22,319 nt of DNA from a bacterium (GCA_024278555.1 JAJRSX010000077.1:1-22319); one strand, 5' to 3'; counted from the first letter of the stretch, positions 5,848 to 14,149 are shown. Notes: generated from the sequence alone by a model not told the origin. Numbers and translations: made by a program.

Positions 5848-7425
5848 TCACTCACTCGCCACCCGCAGGACCTCTTCGATGGTGGTGATCCCGGCGAGGA
5901 CCTTGCCGGCACCGTCTTGCAGGAGGGTGTGCATGCCGGCGCTGATCGCCGCCTGCTTCACCCGGCTCGCCTCGGCGTTCTCCATCACCAGGTGGCGGAT
6001 GGTCTCGTCGACCCGGAGGATCTCGTAGATGGCGATCCGCCCGGCGTAGCCGCTGTTGAAGCACTTGCTACAGCCGGTGCCGCGGCGAAGCTTCCCGGCC
6101 GCCGCCTGGGCGGCGTCGATCCCCAGGCGGGCGAGGCTCGTCGCCGGCGCCTCAAAGGGCTCGGCACAGCTTGGGCAGACCCGGCGCACCAGCCGCTGGG
6201 CAATGATCGCCTCCACCGATGAGGCGACCAAGAACGGCTCGATCCCCATGTCGATGAGGCGGGTGATGGCACTCGCTGCGTCGTTGGTGTGCAGGGTGGA
6301 GAAGACGAGGTGGCCGGTGAGCGACGCCTGGGAGGCGATCTCCGCGGTCTCCCGGTCGCGAATCTCGCCCACCATCACCACGTCCGGGTCCTGGCGGAGG
6401 ATGGAGCGCAGGCCGGCGGCGAAGGTGAGCCCCACCTTGGTGTTGACGTGGATCTGGCCGACCCCGGCGATCTGGTACTCCACCGGATCCTCGATGGTGA
6501 TGATGTTCTTGTCCGGCTGGTTGATCTCCTGGAGGATCGCGTAGAGCGACGTCGACTTGCCGCTGCCGGTGGGGCCGGTGACCAGGAGGATGCCGTGGGA
6601 GAGGTGGATCAGGTGGTCGATGATCTTTCGGTGGTGGGGGTCGAAGCCGATCTCATCCAGCCCGTAGAGGACCGTCTCCTTGTCCAGAAGCCGCATCACC
6701 ACCCGCTCCCCGAGGGCGGTGGGGATGACCGAGACACGGATGTCCACCTCCTTGTCCGCCACCTTGATCTTGATCCGACCGTCCTGCGGCAGCCGCTTTT
6801 CGGCGATGTTCAGGTTCGCCATCACCTTGATGCGCGAGGTGATCGGGGCGTGGAAGCGGCGCGGCGGCCGCAGGCGGGCGTAGAGGACGCCGTCGATCCG
6901 ATAGCGCACCACCACCTCCCGCTCGTACGGCTCGATGTGGACATCCGAGGCGCCCGCCTCCACCGCCTGGTAGAGGATCATGTTGATCAGCCGGATGATC
7001 GGCGCCGAGTCGTCGACGTCGAGCAGATCCTCGATCTCCTCCAGCTCCTCCTCCAGGGTCGCGTAGTCGCCGCTCTCCAGGGTGTCGACGGCGCTCTCCG
7101 CGGCATCCTCGCCGGCGTCGTGGAGCCGGTTGATGAGGCGGTGGACCTCGTGCTCGCTCGCCAACACCGGCTCCACCGGGCAGCCGAGGAGCTCGCCCAC
7201 CTCGTCGACGATGGCGAGGTTGGCCGGATCGCTCAAGGCGACCCGGTAGCCGCCGCCCACCGGTCCCACCGGCACGACGCAAAAGCGGCGCAGGTAGGCA
7301 CGCGGCAGCCGCTCGACCACGTGCGGATCGATCTCCCCCCCCTCGCCGAGCTCCTCCGCGTAGGGGATACCCAGCCGCGCCGCCACCGCCGCCAGCTCAA
7401 CCGATTCACTCGCCTCGTTCGCCAT
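5848..7425 (-). CDS. gspE: Type II secretion ATPase GspE
   Basis: Cytoplasmic hexameric ATPase that powers pseudopilus assembly. 525 residues. The N-terminal GspE/PilB-type domain (about 10-100) is joined by an acidic linker (115-140, EEELEEIEDLLDVDD) to the catalytic part, which contains SDVHIEPYE, Walker A GPTGSGKS (284-291), an Asp box region near IITIEDPVEYQ, Walker B DPDVVMVGEIRD (346-357) and the His-box TGHLVFSTLHTND. The zinc-binding Cys quartet CPSC/CSKC (417, 420, 452, 455) is typical of T2SS ATPases. The start is 13 bp after the gspD stop with a G-rich binding site. A G8 run occurs at codons 28-31. Confidence 0.96.
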   Translation of the reverse strand: MANEASESVELAAVAARLGIPYAEELGEGGEIDPHVVERLPRAYLRRFCVVPVGPVGGGYRVALSDPANLAIVDEVGELLGCPVEPVLASEHEVHRLINRLHDAGEDAAESAVDTLESGDYATLEEELEEIEDLLDVDDSAPIIRLINMILYQAVEAGASDVHIEPYEREVVVRYRIDGVLYARLRPPRRFHAPITSRIKVMANLNIAEKRLPQDGRIKIKVADKEVDIRVSVIPTALGERVVMRLLDKETVLYGLDEIGFDPHHRKIIDHLIHLSHGILLVTGPTGSGKSTSLYAILQEINQPDKNIITIEDPVEYQIAGVGQIHVNTKVGLTFAAGLRSILRQDPDVVMVGEIRDRETAEIASQASLTGHLVFSTLHTNDAASAITRLIDMGIEPFLVASSVEAIIAQRLVRRVCPSCAEPFEAPATSLARLGIDAAQAAAGKLRRGTGCSKCFNSGYAGRIAIYEILRVDETIRHLVMENAEASRVKQAAISAGMHTLLQDGAGKVLAGITTIEEVLRVASE

Positions 7426-7438
7426 CGATCCCCCCGCC

Positions 7439-10111
7439 CTACTGTCCGTCCGTGTCGTCGCCGGTGGCGGGCGGCGGCGTCTCAGGGGTGTAGCGATAGA
7501 TGGGGCTCACCGCGTCCGGGGTCGTCTCGGGCGACTCCGCCCCCTTCCCCTTGCCAAGGATCCGGTCGAGGGTCCGGCCGAACCAGCCACGCCTCTTGGG
7601 CGGCTCGAAGAGCGGTTGCTCCACCTCCTTCAAGTGCAGCTCCTCCGCGGCGGTCGGCGGCGGGCTCGGCACCGCCTCAGGGACGGCGGCGGCGGCGGGC
7701 TCTTCGAGGATCTGGTGCAGCCGTTGCATCAGCTCATCCCCCTCCGCCGTCCCCGCCGCCGGCGACTTTACTGCGGGGGACGCCGGCTGCGTCGCCGCGG
7801 CCGGCTGGGCCGGGGCGGCGGTCCCACCCTTCGCCTCCACCGACAGGAGGGAGCGCAGACGCTCGGTGAGATCCACCGGGGCGGCCGGCTGCGAAGCAGT
7901 CGGAGGCGCCGCCGGTGCGACCGCGGCCGGCGTGGCCGCAGGCATCACCGCCGCGGGAGCCGCCGAGGCCGAGGCCGGGGTCGGGGCGACCACCGCCGGC
8001 AGCGCCCCCTCATCGATCGGCGCGGCCGGGCCATCCGCCGCCGGCGCCGCCGACCTCTCTTCGCGCAGCCCCTGGGCGTCGATCCCCGGGAAGCCCTTCG
8101 GGAAGGTCTCCCGCATCATCCCCTTGAACTCCTCTCCCTGGAGCAGGTTGTTCTCTCGTGACCGCTCCTCGGTGAAGGGAGCCAGCGTCTCCGCCTGCTG
8201 GATCACGTGGGGGGTGATGAAGATCAACAGGTTGGTCTTATTGGAGCCCGTGTGGGTGGAGCGGAAGAGGGCACCGAGGAAGGGGATGTCGCCGAGGATG
8301 GGCACCTTGCTCTGGGAGTTGGTCACCTGGTTGGAGATGAGACCGCCGATGACGATGGTGTTGTTGTCCTTCACCACCGCCACCGTGTTGGCGCTCCGCT
8401 TCGAGGTGGTGGGCAGGCCGATGACCGACGAGTCGACCACATTAGAGACCTCCTGATTGAGCTCCAGCCGCACGTACCCCTCCTTGTTGATGTGCGGGGT
8501 GATCCTCAGCTTGGTGCCTACGTCGCGGAAATCGAAGGTGGAGACAACGTTCACCCCGGTGCCGGTGGAGGTGCCGGTCTGGAAGGGGATCGTCTGGACC
8601 GAGTCGAACTCTGCCTCCTTGTTGTCCAGGGTGAGGATCTGCGGGGTGGAGATAATGTTCGCTCCGCTGGTCCCCTTGAGTGCCGTCACCAGGGCACCGA
8701 GGCTCGGGAGGGTGACACCGTTGAACTCGATGGTGTCGCCGAGGAAGCCGATCGCCAACCCCTTGGGGATGGCGAGGGCGCCGGCATCCCCGGAACTCGC
8801 GGCGGCGAGGGAGTCTAGGGTACCGCTGTTGGTGGCATTGCCGATCGCCAGCCCGTTATCCCCGACCTTTCCAAGCGCACGCCACTCGACGCCGAGGTTG
8901 AAGTCCGTGGTCATCGCCACCTCGACGATCAGCGCCTCCACAAAGACCTGCAGGGGCTGGACGTCGAGCTCTTTGATCAGCGCCTCAATAGCGGCGTGTT
9001 CCTCGGGAGAGGCGGTGACGATGAGGGCGTTGGTCGCCGCATCCGGGACGATGGAGGCCCCCTCGCCGAGAACCCCTCTCGACCGACCGGCCCGGGCCGC
9101 CGCAGCCCCACGCGCCACGGGCGCCCGAGCGGCCGCGCCGCCCGCCTTCGCCTGGGCATTGACCACCCCGGTAAGGACACCGGCGAGATCCTCGGCCACC
9201 GCGTGCTGCAACCGGTAGATCCGCACCCGGCTGTTGTCCGCCGGCGGCGCGATGTCGAGCTGTTTGACCAGATCGCGCACCTTGGCGAGATCATTCTTGG
9301 TGGCGAAGACGATCAGCGAGTTGGTGCGCTCATCCGCGAAGACCTTCACCTCGGTCTCCGACAAGCCGGTCTTCGCCGCCGCGCCGCGCGCTCCCCGGCG
9401 CACCGGCCGTGGCGCCGCCTTCGCGCGGCTCCCCCCGAAGATGGAGGAGATCTGACCCGCCAACTTGTCCGCGGTGGCGTACTGGAGGGGGATGAGGGCG
9501 AGCTGCTGCTGGAAACCCGGGGTGTCGATCACCGCGACGATCTTGAGGATCCGGTCGATGTTCGACGCCACATCGGTGAGCAGGATCGTGTTCGCCGCGG
9601 CAAAGGCCTCCACATGGCTCGTCTTGGCGATGAGCGGCTTGAGCAGGGGGACGACGCGCGTCGCATCCACGTGCTCGAGCTGGATGAGCTGGGTCCGCAC
9701 CCGATCGTCCGTCGGCCCGCCCCCGGCGGTCACCATCGGCAGCCGCTTGGCCCGCGCCTCCGCCGCCGGGATGATCTTCACCACCCGCCCGGAGGGGACC
9801 GCCGCGAACCCCTTCACGTCGAGAATCGACAGGAAGATCTCGTACGCCTCGTCGGCGGAGACCGGCACCGGCGAGATCACCGTCACCTTCCCCTTTACCG
9901 CGTCGTCGACGATGAAATTCTTGTGGACGAGTTGGCTGATGAACTTCACCACCACCTTGATGTCCACGTCATTGAACTCGAGGGTGATCTTCTCCTTCGA
10001 GGCCGCGGTGGCGGGCGGCGCGGTGGCCACAAACCAGCCGAGGGCGACCACGCAGAGGAGGAGAGAGAGGAGGCGACGGCTCGCCATCGGCCGGCGGTCG
10101 AGAGGGGTCAT
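7439..10111 (-). CDS. gspD: Type II secretion outer-membrane secretin GspD, with long C-terminal extension
   Basis: GspD forms the outer-membrane channel. Signal peptide about 9-37 (LLSLLLCVVALGWF...ATAA). N0 follows (ITLEFNDVDIKVVVKFISQL), then N1 to N3 with Ala/Arg-rich inserts in the N2-N3 region (about 230-250 and 320-350), then the secretin domain (about 385-640) with the gate/beta-barrel signature VPILGDIPFLGALFRST near 603-620 and FITPHVI. The first 690 residues account for a normal GspD. A further 200 residues are Ala/Pro-rich with two short helices (LTERLRSLLS, ELMQRLHQIL), a basic segment RRGWFGRTLDRILGKGKG and an acidic tail. ATG 10111 was chosen; GTG 10117, which overlaps the gspC stop, is equally possible. 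Confidence 0.94.
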   Translation of the reverse strand: MTPLDRRPMASRRLLSLLLCVVALGWFVATAPPATAASKEKITLEFNDVDIKVVVKFISQLVHKNFIVDDAVKGKVTVISPVPVSADEAYEIFLSILDVKGFAAVPSGRVVKIIPAAEARAKRLPMVTAGGGPTDDRVRTQLIQLEHVDATRVVPLLKPLIAKTSHVEAFAAANTILLTDVASNIDRILKIVAVIDTPGFQQQLALIPLQYATADKLAGQISSIFGGSRAKAAPRPVRRGARGAAAKTGLSETEVKVFADERTNSLIVFATKNDLAKVRDLVKQLDIAPPADNSRVRIYRLQHAVAEDLAGVLTGVVNAQAKAGGAAARAPVARGAAAARAGRSRGVLGEGASIVPDAATNALIVTASPEEHAAIEALIKELDVQPLQVFVEALIVEVAMTTDFNLGVEWRALGKVGDNGLAIGNATNSGTLDSLAAASSGDAGALAIPKGLAIGFLGDTIEFNGVTLPSLGALVTALKGTSGANIISTPQILTLDNKEAEFDSVQTIPFQTGTSTGTGVNVVSTFDFRDVGTKLRITPHINKEGYVRLELNQEVSNVVDSSVIGLPTTSKRSANTVAVVKDNNTIVIGGLISNQVTNSQSKVPILGDIPFLGALFRSTHTGSNKTNLLIFITPHVIQQAETLAPFTEERSRENNLLQGEEFKGMMRETFPKGFPGIDAQGLREERSAAPAADGPAAPIDEGALPAVVAPTPASASAAPAAVMPAATPAAVAPAAPPTASQPAAPVDLTERLRSLLSVEAKGGTAAPAQPAAATQPASPAVKSPAAGTAEGDELMQRLHQILEEPAAAAVPEAVPSPPPTAAEELHLKEVEQPLFEPPKRRGWFGRTLDRILGKGKGAESPETTPDAVSPIYRYTPETPPPATGDDTDGQ

Positions 10112-10113
10112 GG

Positions 10114-11054
10114 TCACTGGATCTCGTAGGTGAGGGTCTGGGGCTGGCTACCGCGAAGGATGTCGATCTGGATCGAGCTCTCGTCCTTGAGCTGCTGATA
10201 CGCCTGGTAGGCACGGTCCGGGTCGCTGATGGCGAGGCCGTTGACCGATTGAATCACGTCGCCCCGCTTGAGGCCGAGCTTATCGAGCAACGAGCCGTAC
10301 CGAATCGACGCCACCCGGTAGCCGTTCGGCTGGCGCGCCGCGTCGAAGCTGGGGACGACGCGGATGTCACGCATCATCGTGGAGAGGTTCTGGAGCGACC
10401 CGGTCACCGTCTCCCGGTCCAGGAGGTAGGAGTTGGGGGCAACCTGGCGAATCCCCTCCGTCCCCGCCTTTTTCGGCACCGGCCGTCTGGTGGACCAGCC
10501 GACGCGAGAGGGCGCCCCGCCCCTTCCCCCCCCTCCTCCATGGCCAGCAGGAGAAGCTCGGCTCCCCGCCGAAGGACCACCTCACCGTGGCGGACCTCCT
10601 CCAGGACCACGCCGCTGCTCACCTCGTCACCCACACGGTAGAGCTCCTGCTTCCCGGAGTGGACGATCACCGCGTAGGCCACCGTCGGCGGTCCGGCCAC
10701 CGTGCCGAGGAGGGTGAGGCCGAGCTCCTTGGCGCTCTTCGCCACCGGCGCCGACGGCGACGCCGCAGCAGAAGGTGCGCCGCCTCCCGCGGGGGCCACC
10801 GCGACCACATCTTCACGCACCTTGGCTCCAAAGAGGTTGCGTGACACGAGGGGCTGATACCCCTGGCGCGCCACCCGCATGGCACTCGGTGGGGCGGCCG
10901 CGAGCCGTGCGGGCGGAGTCGCCGTCGGGCCGACGAGACGCAGGGTGATCAACCGCACGGCGAGATCACCACACAGCCACGCCGCCGCCACCACCAGACC
11001 CAGGTGGATCAGCAGGACGGTCTGACGAGGTAGGCCCTCGGTGGAAAGGATCAC
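10114..11054 (-). CDS. gspC: Type II secretion protein GspC, frame broken at a G8 tract
   Basis: GspC couples the inner-membrane platform to the secretin. Frame 1, from GTG 11054 (GGGAG upstream), gives a short cytosolic start, one membrane helix (TVLLIHLGLVVAAAWLCGDLAV) and the HR domain (SRNLFGAKV, then LGLTLLGTVAGPPTVAYAVI and YRVGDEVSSGVVLEEV). It then runs out of phase after 10533 and stops at 10404, giving 216 residues without a PDZ domain. Frame 2 (ending 10114) carries VAPNSYLLDRETVTGSL and a PDZ domain with YGSLLDKLGLKRGDVIQSVNG. One extra G in the tract at 10526-10533 joins them into a 313-residue protein of normal length. Either this is a homopolymer error, a lesion, or a slippage switch. 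A farther GTG at 11138 is less likely. Confidence 0.85.
10526..10533 (-). repeat. G8 homopolymer at the gspC frameshift
   Basis: Coding-strand GAG GAG followed by eight G, then AAGGGG. With nine G the frame continues into the PDZ domain through a Gly/Arg/Pro-rich linker (EEGGGRGGAPSRVGW). With eight it ends early. Confidence 0.8.
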
Positions 11055-11185
11055 AAAAGAGCTCCCAGGCACGCGGGGCGACGGCGCCCCCGTGAAGAGA
11101 TCGACACGTGGGGGCGCTCCCCCAACCTCCTCACCCACTCAAGCCACGGAAAACGGGGCGCCGGAGGGTAGGCAGCGGCCGAAAA

Positions 11186-11208
11186 GGGTGTCAAACGAGA
11201 TGACACCC
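11186..11208. promoter_or_regulatory. 8-bp-arm inverted repeat upstream of gspC (operator or second terminator)
   Basis: GGGTGTCA (11186-11193) and TGACACCC (11201-11208) with a 7-nt spacer. On the minus strand it is followed by TTTTC, so it could be a second terminator for the lipoprotein gene. The same arm contains TTGACA (11194-11189), which with an 18-nt spacer meets a weak TACCCT (11170-11165), a possible gspC-operon promoter; the repeat would then be an operator over the -35. I cannot decide between these. Confidence 0.45.
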
Positions 11209-11210
11209 AA

Positions 11211-11247
11211 ATAAATGGGCCCCGCCCCCCGAAAGGGGGCGGGGCCC
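11211..11247 (-). terminator. Rho-independent terminator of the lipoprotein gene
   Basis: A very stable 13-bp stem: GGGCCCCGCCCCC (11217-11229) with its complement at 11235-11247. On the minus strand it is followed by ATTTATTT. It lies 39 bp after the stop codon of the lipoprotein gene and before gspC. The T run is imperfect. Confidence 0.7.
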
Positions 11248-11285
11248 GCAGCGCGGCAGCGCAGCCCGCGACCAGAATCCTGCAT

Positions 11286-13853
11286 CTACTGCAGGGCGCC
11301 CTCGATCACCGCCGGGGGATCCGTCACCTCAGGCTTGTCCGCCCAGGTGAAGGAGATCGCCCCGATATCGGCCGTGGTGGGTAGGGTAAGGGAACCCGTA
11401 CCGGTGAACAGGGAGTCCACGTTGAGCGCTGAGCAGTCGCTGGCATTGACCGGCTTCATCACCTGCTCACCCTCAAGCGCCTTCACCACATACTGGTTGC
11501 CGTCCACATCGGTGAGGAGCACGCCGCTGTTCAGGGTCACCTCTGAGTACCAGCGGTGGGTGTTGGGATCCTCGATCCACGGGAAGCCGCCGAAGTCGTT
11601 GGGGCCGGCGTAGTCGAGGAGGTAGGCGGTGCCGGCGTGGCCGTTGGGATCGCCGTTCGCCTCGTCCGCCGCCTCCAGGGTGTAGTTGAAGTGGATCGGC
11701 TGATCGAAGGTAACCGGAGCGCCGGTGTCGTCGACCACCGTAACCAGATGGTCCCAGTCGCTGGAGCCGGTGGACCAACGGTAGGTCTCCGACAGGGTGT
11801 AGATCATCCACGGGTCGGTGACGCTGGATGCGTCCACCACCATGTCGCCCGACTCCATCCCCCAATCGACCCCGATCCCGGAGAGGTCGAGACCGTCGAG
11901 GGAGACATCGCCGTTGCTATCGGAGAGGTTGAGGGTCCCGTCGGCGCTGGTGAGGGTGTAGGTGTGCGGGGTCACCGCGCCGGTGGAGTAATCCATCGTC
12001 GTGTAAAAGAGGTCCTGATCCGAGGTCATCGCATCCACATCCGCCTGGGTCAGGCCGCCCTTGATGCACCGGTCGTAGCAGGTGAGGGTGGCGGTGGTGC
12101 CGCTCGGGAAGAGGGTTGTATCTCCCGGCATCACCTCTTCGCGGACGAAGTAGGTCACCTGGCGGCTCGCCGCGGCCACCGTGGAGTCGTGGATATAGAT
12201 CACGTTGCCACCGAGACCGTCGGCCCAGAAGTTAAGCTGCTCGCCATCCATACTCGGGGTGACGTCCATCGGGGAGGCGAGGGCCGTGATGTTCGGCCCC
12301 TGATCACCCCAGGTCACCGCACCGGTGATCTCGAAGGCATAGGTGGTCGGATTCACCTCCACCACCCAGTCCATCTGGCCGGCGAGGGCGGCGTCATAGT
12401 CCGGATCCCCCGACTGGAGGGGGTAGGGCATCCAGTACCACAGCTTCTGCCCCACCAGCTTGTCGATGGTGGCCGTATGGGAGGTGTTGCGCCCCAGCTT
12501 GCCGTGGGAGACGTGGACCGTGTAGCTCGCGCCGGAGCTGGTGCCGTCGAAGGTGTCGCGGACGATGGTGGTGCCGTCGGTGAGCGACGAGCCGTCGTCC
12601 ACCCACGGACCCCAGAAACCGAGGTAGCCGTGCGCCTGGCTGCCGTCCGTCTTGGTGAAGTGGAAGGGGAAGCCGCTCTTCAGCTTCACCCGGGAGCCGT
12701 CGGCCATGTCATAGAGGCCGTAACGCCACACCTGGGTATTGAAATCGACCCGCGACAGACAGGTCGAGACATCCGCCACATTGTCGTTGTCGGTGTCCTC
12801 GCCGCGCAGGAGGTTGGTGGCATTGAAGGCGACAGCGAAGGAGCCGTACATCTCCCCCATGGGGTCGATCTGGTGGCTGGATGTGCGGGCGACACCGCCG
12901 CTGCCGGTGGCGTCATCGAGGACCACGTTGGCCGCCGACTCCTGTCCCCACGGGGCACCCATGGTGGGATCGAGGGCCAGGCCATCCACCTCGACGTGGG
13001 TGAACTGGGGCTGGTTCATGGCATTGTCCACGGTGGAGAGGTTGCCCTTCATCATCTCTACCTGCGTTCCCGGGGTTCCACCCACCATGCTCCCATCAAC
13101 AACCCCGAGATAGTTCATGGAAAAGGAACCGAACGGCTTGGTGTCGCTCACCCCCTCGGTAGCGATGACCTCACCGATAATGTTCTGGCCATCACCCGGA
13201 TTGGTCGCGCCCGCCTTCCCCGGAACCCAGAACTTCACGATCATCGGTGAGGCATCGTCGGCGCGGGTGGAGAGGATGGTCCAACGGTTCAGGTGCACCA
13301 CCTGGCTGTCGTTGGTGGACTGTCCCTGCTCCACCCCACCGCCGGACTGGTTGCCCCCCTTCTCACAGGCATCCTCGTTGACCAGAGCGATGTACGCACC
13401 CTGGTTCACCATCTCCGATGCCTGGGTCTGATCCATCAAACAGAGGATCATGTTGACCGTGTCCAACGGCTCCATCGAGGGGTCGTAGGCGAAGGTCCGG
13501 GTGGGATCGACGTTGTAATCGGCGGTCGAAGCGAAGCCCGTGGTGTCGGCGAGGGAGGCGGCATGGACCGCGGCCGTGCCGGTGCCGCTGGAAGCGGTCA
13601 CCACGTCCATCTGCGTCGGCAGCTCCAGGCCGGAGACGGTGACCGTACCGCCGGTATCGGTGGTCGTGCCGGTCGTCGTGTCCGTCGTGGTGCCCGTTGT
13701 CGTATCCGTGGTGGTATCCGTGGTGGTATCCGTGGTGGTGTCGGTGGTGGTGTCGGTGGTGGTACCGCTCCCACTCCCACCGCCACCTCCACAGGCGGTA
13801 AGCCAAAGTGCGGCGGTGACCGCAGCGAGAAAATAGCCGAACTTCCTGAACAT
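11286..13853 (-). CDS. Large secreted lipoprotein of unknown function
   Basis: I do not recognise the family. 855 residues. A lipoprotein signal peptide ends in LTAC, with Cys at about 21 as lipidation site and no Asp at +2, which by the E. coli rule favours the outer membrane. A Gly/Ser linker and nine TTTD/TTTG tetrapeptides (about 31-66) form a stalk, then roughly 780 residues of acidic, Trp/Asp/Gly-rich, beta-type sequence. Possible calcium loops: DTDNDNVAD and DSNGDVSLDGLDLSG. Aromatic stretches include LGFWGPWVDDGSS, KLWYWMPYPLQ and THRWYSEV. No heme CXXCH motif and no enzyme signature were seen. The start is secure: AGGAGG lies 7 bases before the ATG. It lies 231 bp upstream of gspC on the same strand, which makes it a candidate T2SS substrate, by position only. 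Confidence 0.85.
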   Translation of the reverse strand: MFRKFGYFLAAVTAALWLTACGGGGGSGSGTTTDTTTDTTTDTTTDTTTDTTTGTTTDTTTGTTTDTGGTVTVSGLELPTQMDVVTASSGTGTAAVHAASLADTTGFASTADYNVDPTRTFAYDPSMEPLDTVNMILCLMDQTQASEMVNQGAYIALVNEDACEKGGNQSGGGVEQGQSTNDSQVVHLNRWTILSTRADDASPMIVKFWVPGKAGATNPGDGQNIIGEVIATEGVSDTKPFGSFSMNYLGVVDGSMVGGTPGTQVEMMKGNLSTVDNAMNQPQFTHVEVDGLALDPTMGAPWGQESAANVVLDDATGSGGVARTSSHQIDPMGEMYGSFAVAFNATNLLRGEDTDNDNVADVSTCLSRVDFNTQVWRYGLYDMADGSRVKLKSGFPFHFTKTDGSQAHGYLGFWGPWVDDGSSLTDGTTIVRDTFDGTSSGASYTVHVSHGKLGRNTSHTATIDKLVGQKLWYWMPYPLQSGDPDYDAALAGQMDWVVEVNPTTYAFEITGAVTWGDQGPNITALASPMDVTPSMDGEQLNFWADGLGGNVIYIHDSTVAAASRQVTYFVREEVMPGDTTLFPSGTTATLTCYDRCIKGGLTQADVDAMTSDQDLFYTTMDYSTGAVTPHTYTLTSADGTLNLSDSNGDVSLDGLDLSGIGVDWGMESGDMVVDASSVTDPWMIYTLSETYRWSTGSSDWDHLVTVVDDTGAPVTFDQPIHFNYTLEAADEANGDPNGHAGTAYLLDYAGPNDFGGFPWIEDPNTHRWYSEVTLNSGVLLTDVDGNQYVVKALEGEQVMKPVNASDCSALNVDSLFTGTGSLTLPTTADIGAISFTWADKPEVTDPPAVIEGALQ
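13656..13763 (-). repeat. 12-bp tandem repeat encoding (TTTD/G)x9
   Basis: Nine in-frame 12-bp units (ACC ACC ACC GAC and variants) encode Thr-Thr-Thr-Asp or -Gly, directly after the lipidated Cys and a Gly/Ser linker. Gain or loss of units would keep the frame and only change stalk length. Confidence 0.8.
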
Positions 13854-13894
13854 CGTGTGCCTCCTAGCTGGGGAAGAGGAAGATGAAAAGGGCC

Positions 13895-13919
13895 GTCACG
13901 TCCCACAACGGGACGTGAC
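13895..13919. promoter_or_regulatory. Perfect 10-bp inverted repeat upstream of the lipoprotein gene
   Basis: GTCACGTCCC (13895-13904) and GGGACGTGAC (13910-13919) with a 5-nt loop, about 42 bp before the lipoprotein ATG and 25 bp before its AGGAGG. On the minus strand it is followed by GGCCCTTTTC. It could be a 5'UTR hairpin (stability or attenuation) or an operator. It does not resemble any riboswitch I know. Confidence 0.6.
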
Positions 13920-13982
13920 ACTACTGAATTGGCAACACTCATCGGCACCCCTTCACAAACACATAACCGCGTTTATTGACAC

Positions 13983-14010
13983 TTGATAATGTTGTCGTTA
14001 TGGATATTTT
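13983..14010 (+). promoter_or_regulatory. Sigma70-like promoter for the cyclophilin gene
   Basis: TTGATA (13983-13988), 16-nt spacer, TATTTT (14005-14010). An overlapping alternative is TTGACA (13976) with TATGGA. It sits in the AT-rich patch (about 13940-14050) of the divergent 296-bp gap between the lipoprotein and the cyclophilin. The predicted 5'UTR is about 130 nt. The lipoprotein promoter should be in the same patch, but I see only a poor match on the minus strand. Confidence 0.5.
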
Positions 14011-14149
14011 TTTCGTGATCACAAACGACCCTTTTTCATCACGCATAATCTATCCGCACCACTTTGAAGCCACCGTCTTCCGCACCCGCCGGCGGGCGGC
14101 TACCGTATGGCTCACATCTATTTCCGTGACCCACCATCAGGAGATCCCC

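Noticed and set aside
5676-5888. Short open frames with peptides such as LLPTVYCLLS in the spacers
   Set aside because: They come from the heptamer arrays, which read as Tyr/Leu/Ser/Thr repeats in one frame. No start site or domain.
11286-13853. Multiheme cytochrome or adhesin assignment for the lipoprotein
   Set aside because: No CXXCH motif, no repeated adhesin domains and no recognised enzyme signature.
13854-13990. Riboswitch (e.g. cyclic-di-GMP type) in the lipoprotein leader
   Set aside because: Apart from one simple hairpin, none of the conserved aptamer blocks I know can be found.
13976-14149. N-terminal extension of the cyclophilin by 58 residues from a TTG
   Set aside because: The stretch overlaps the predicted promoter and has no signal peptide or domain; AGGAG before ATG 14150 decides the start.
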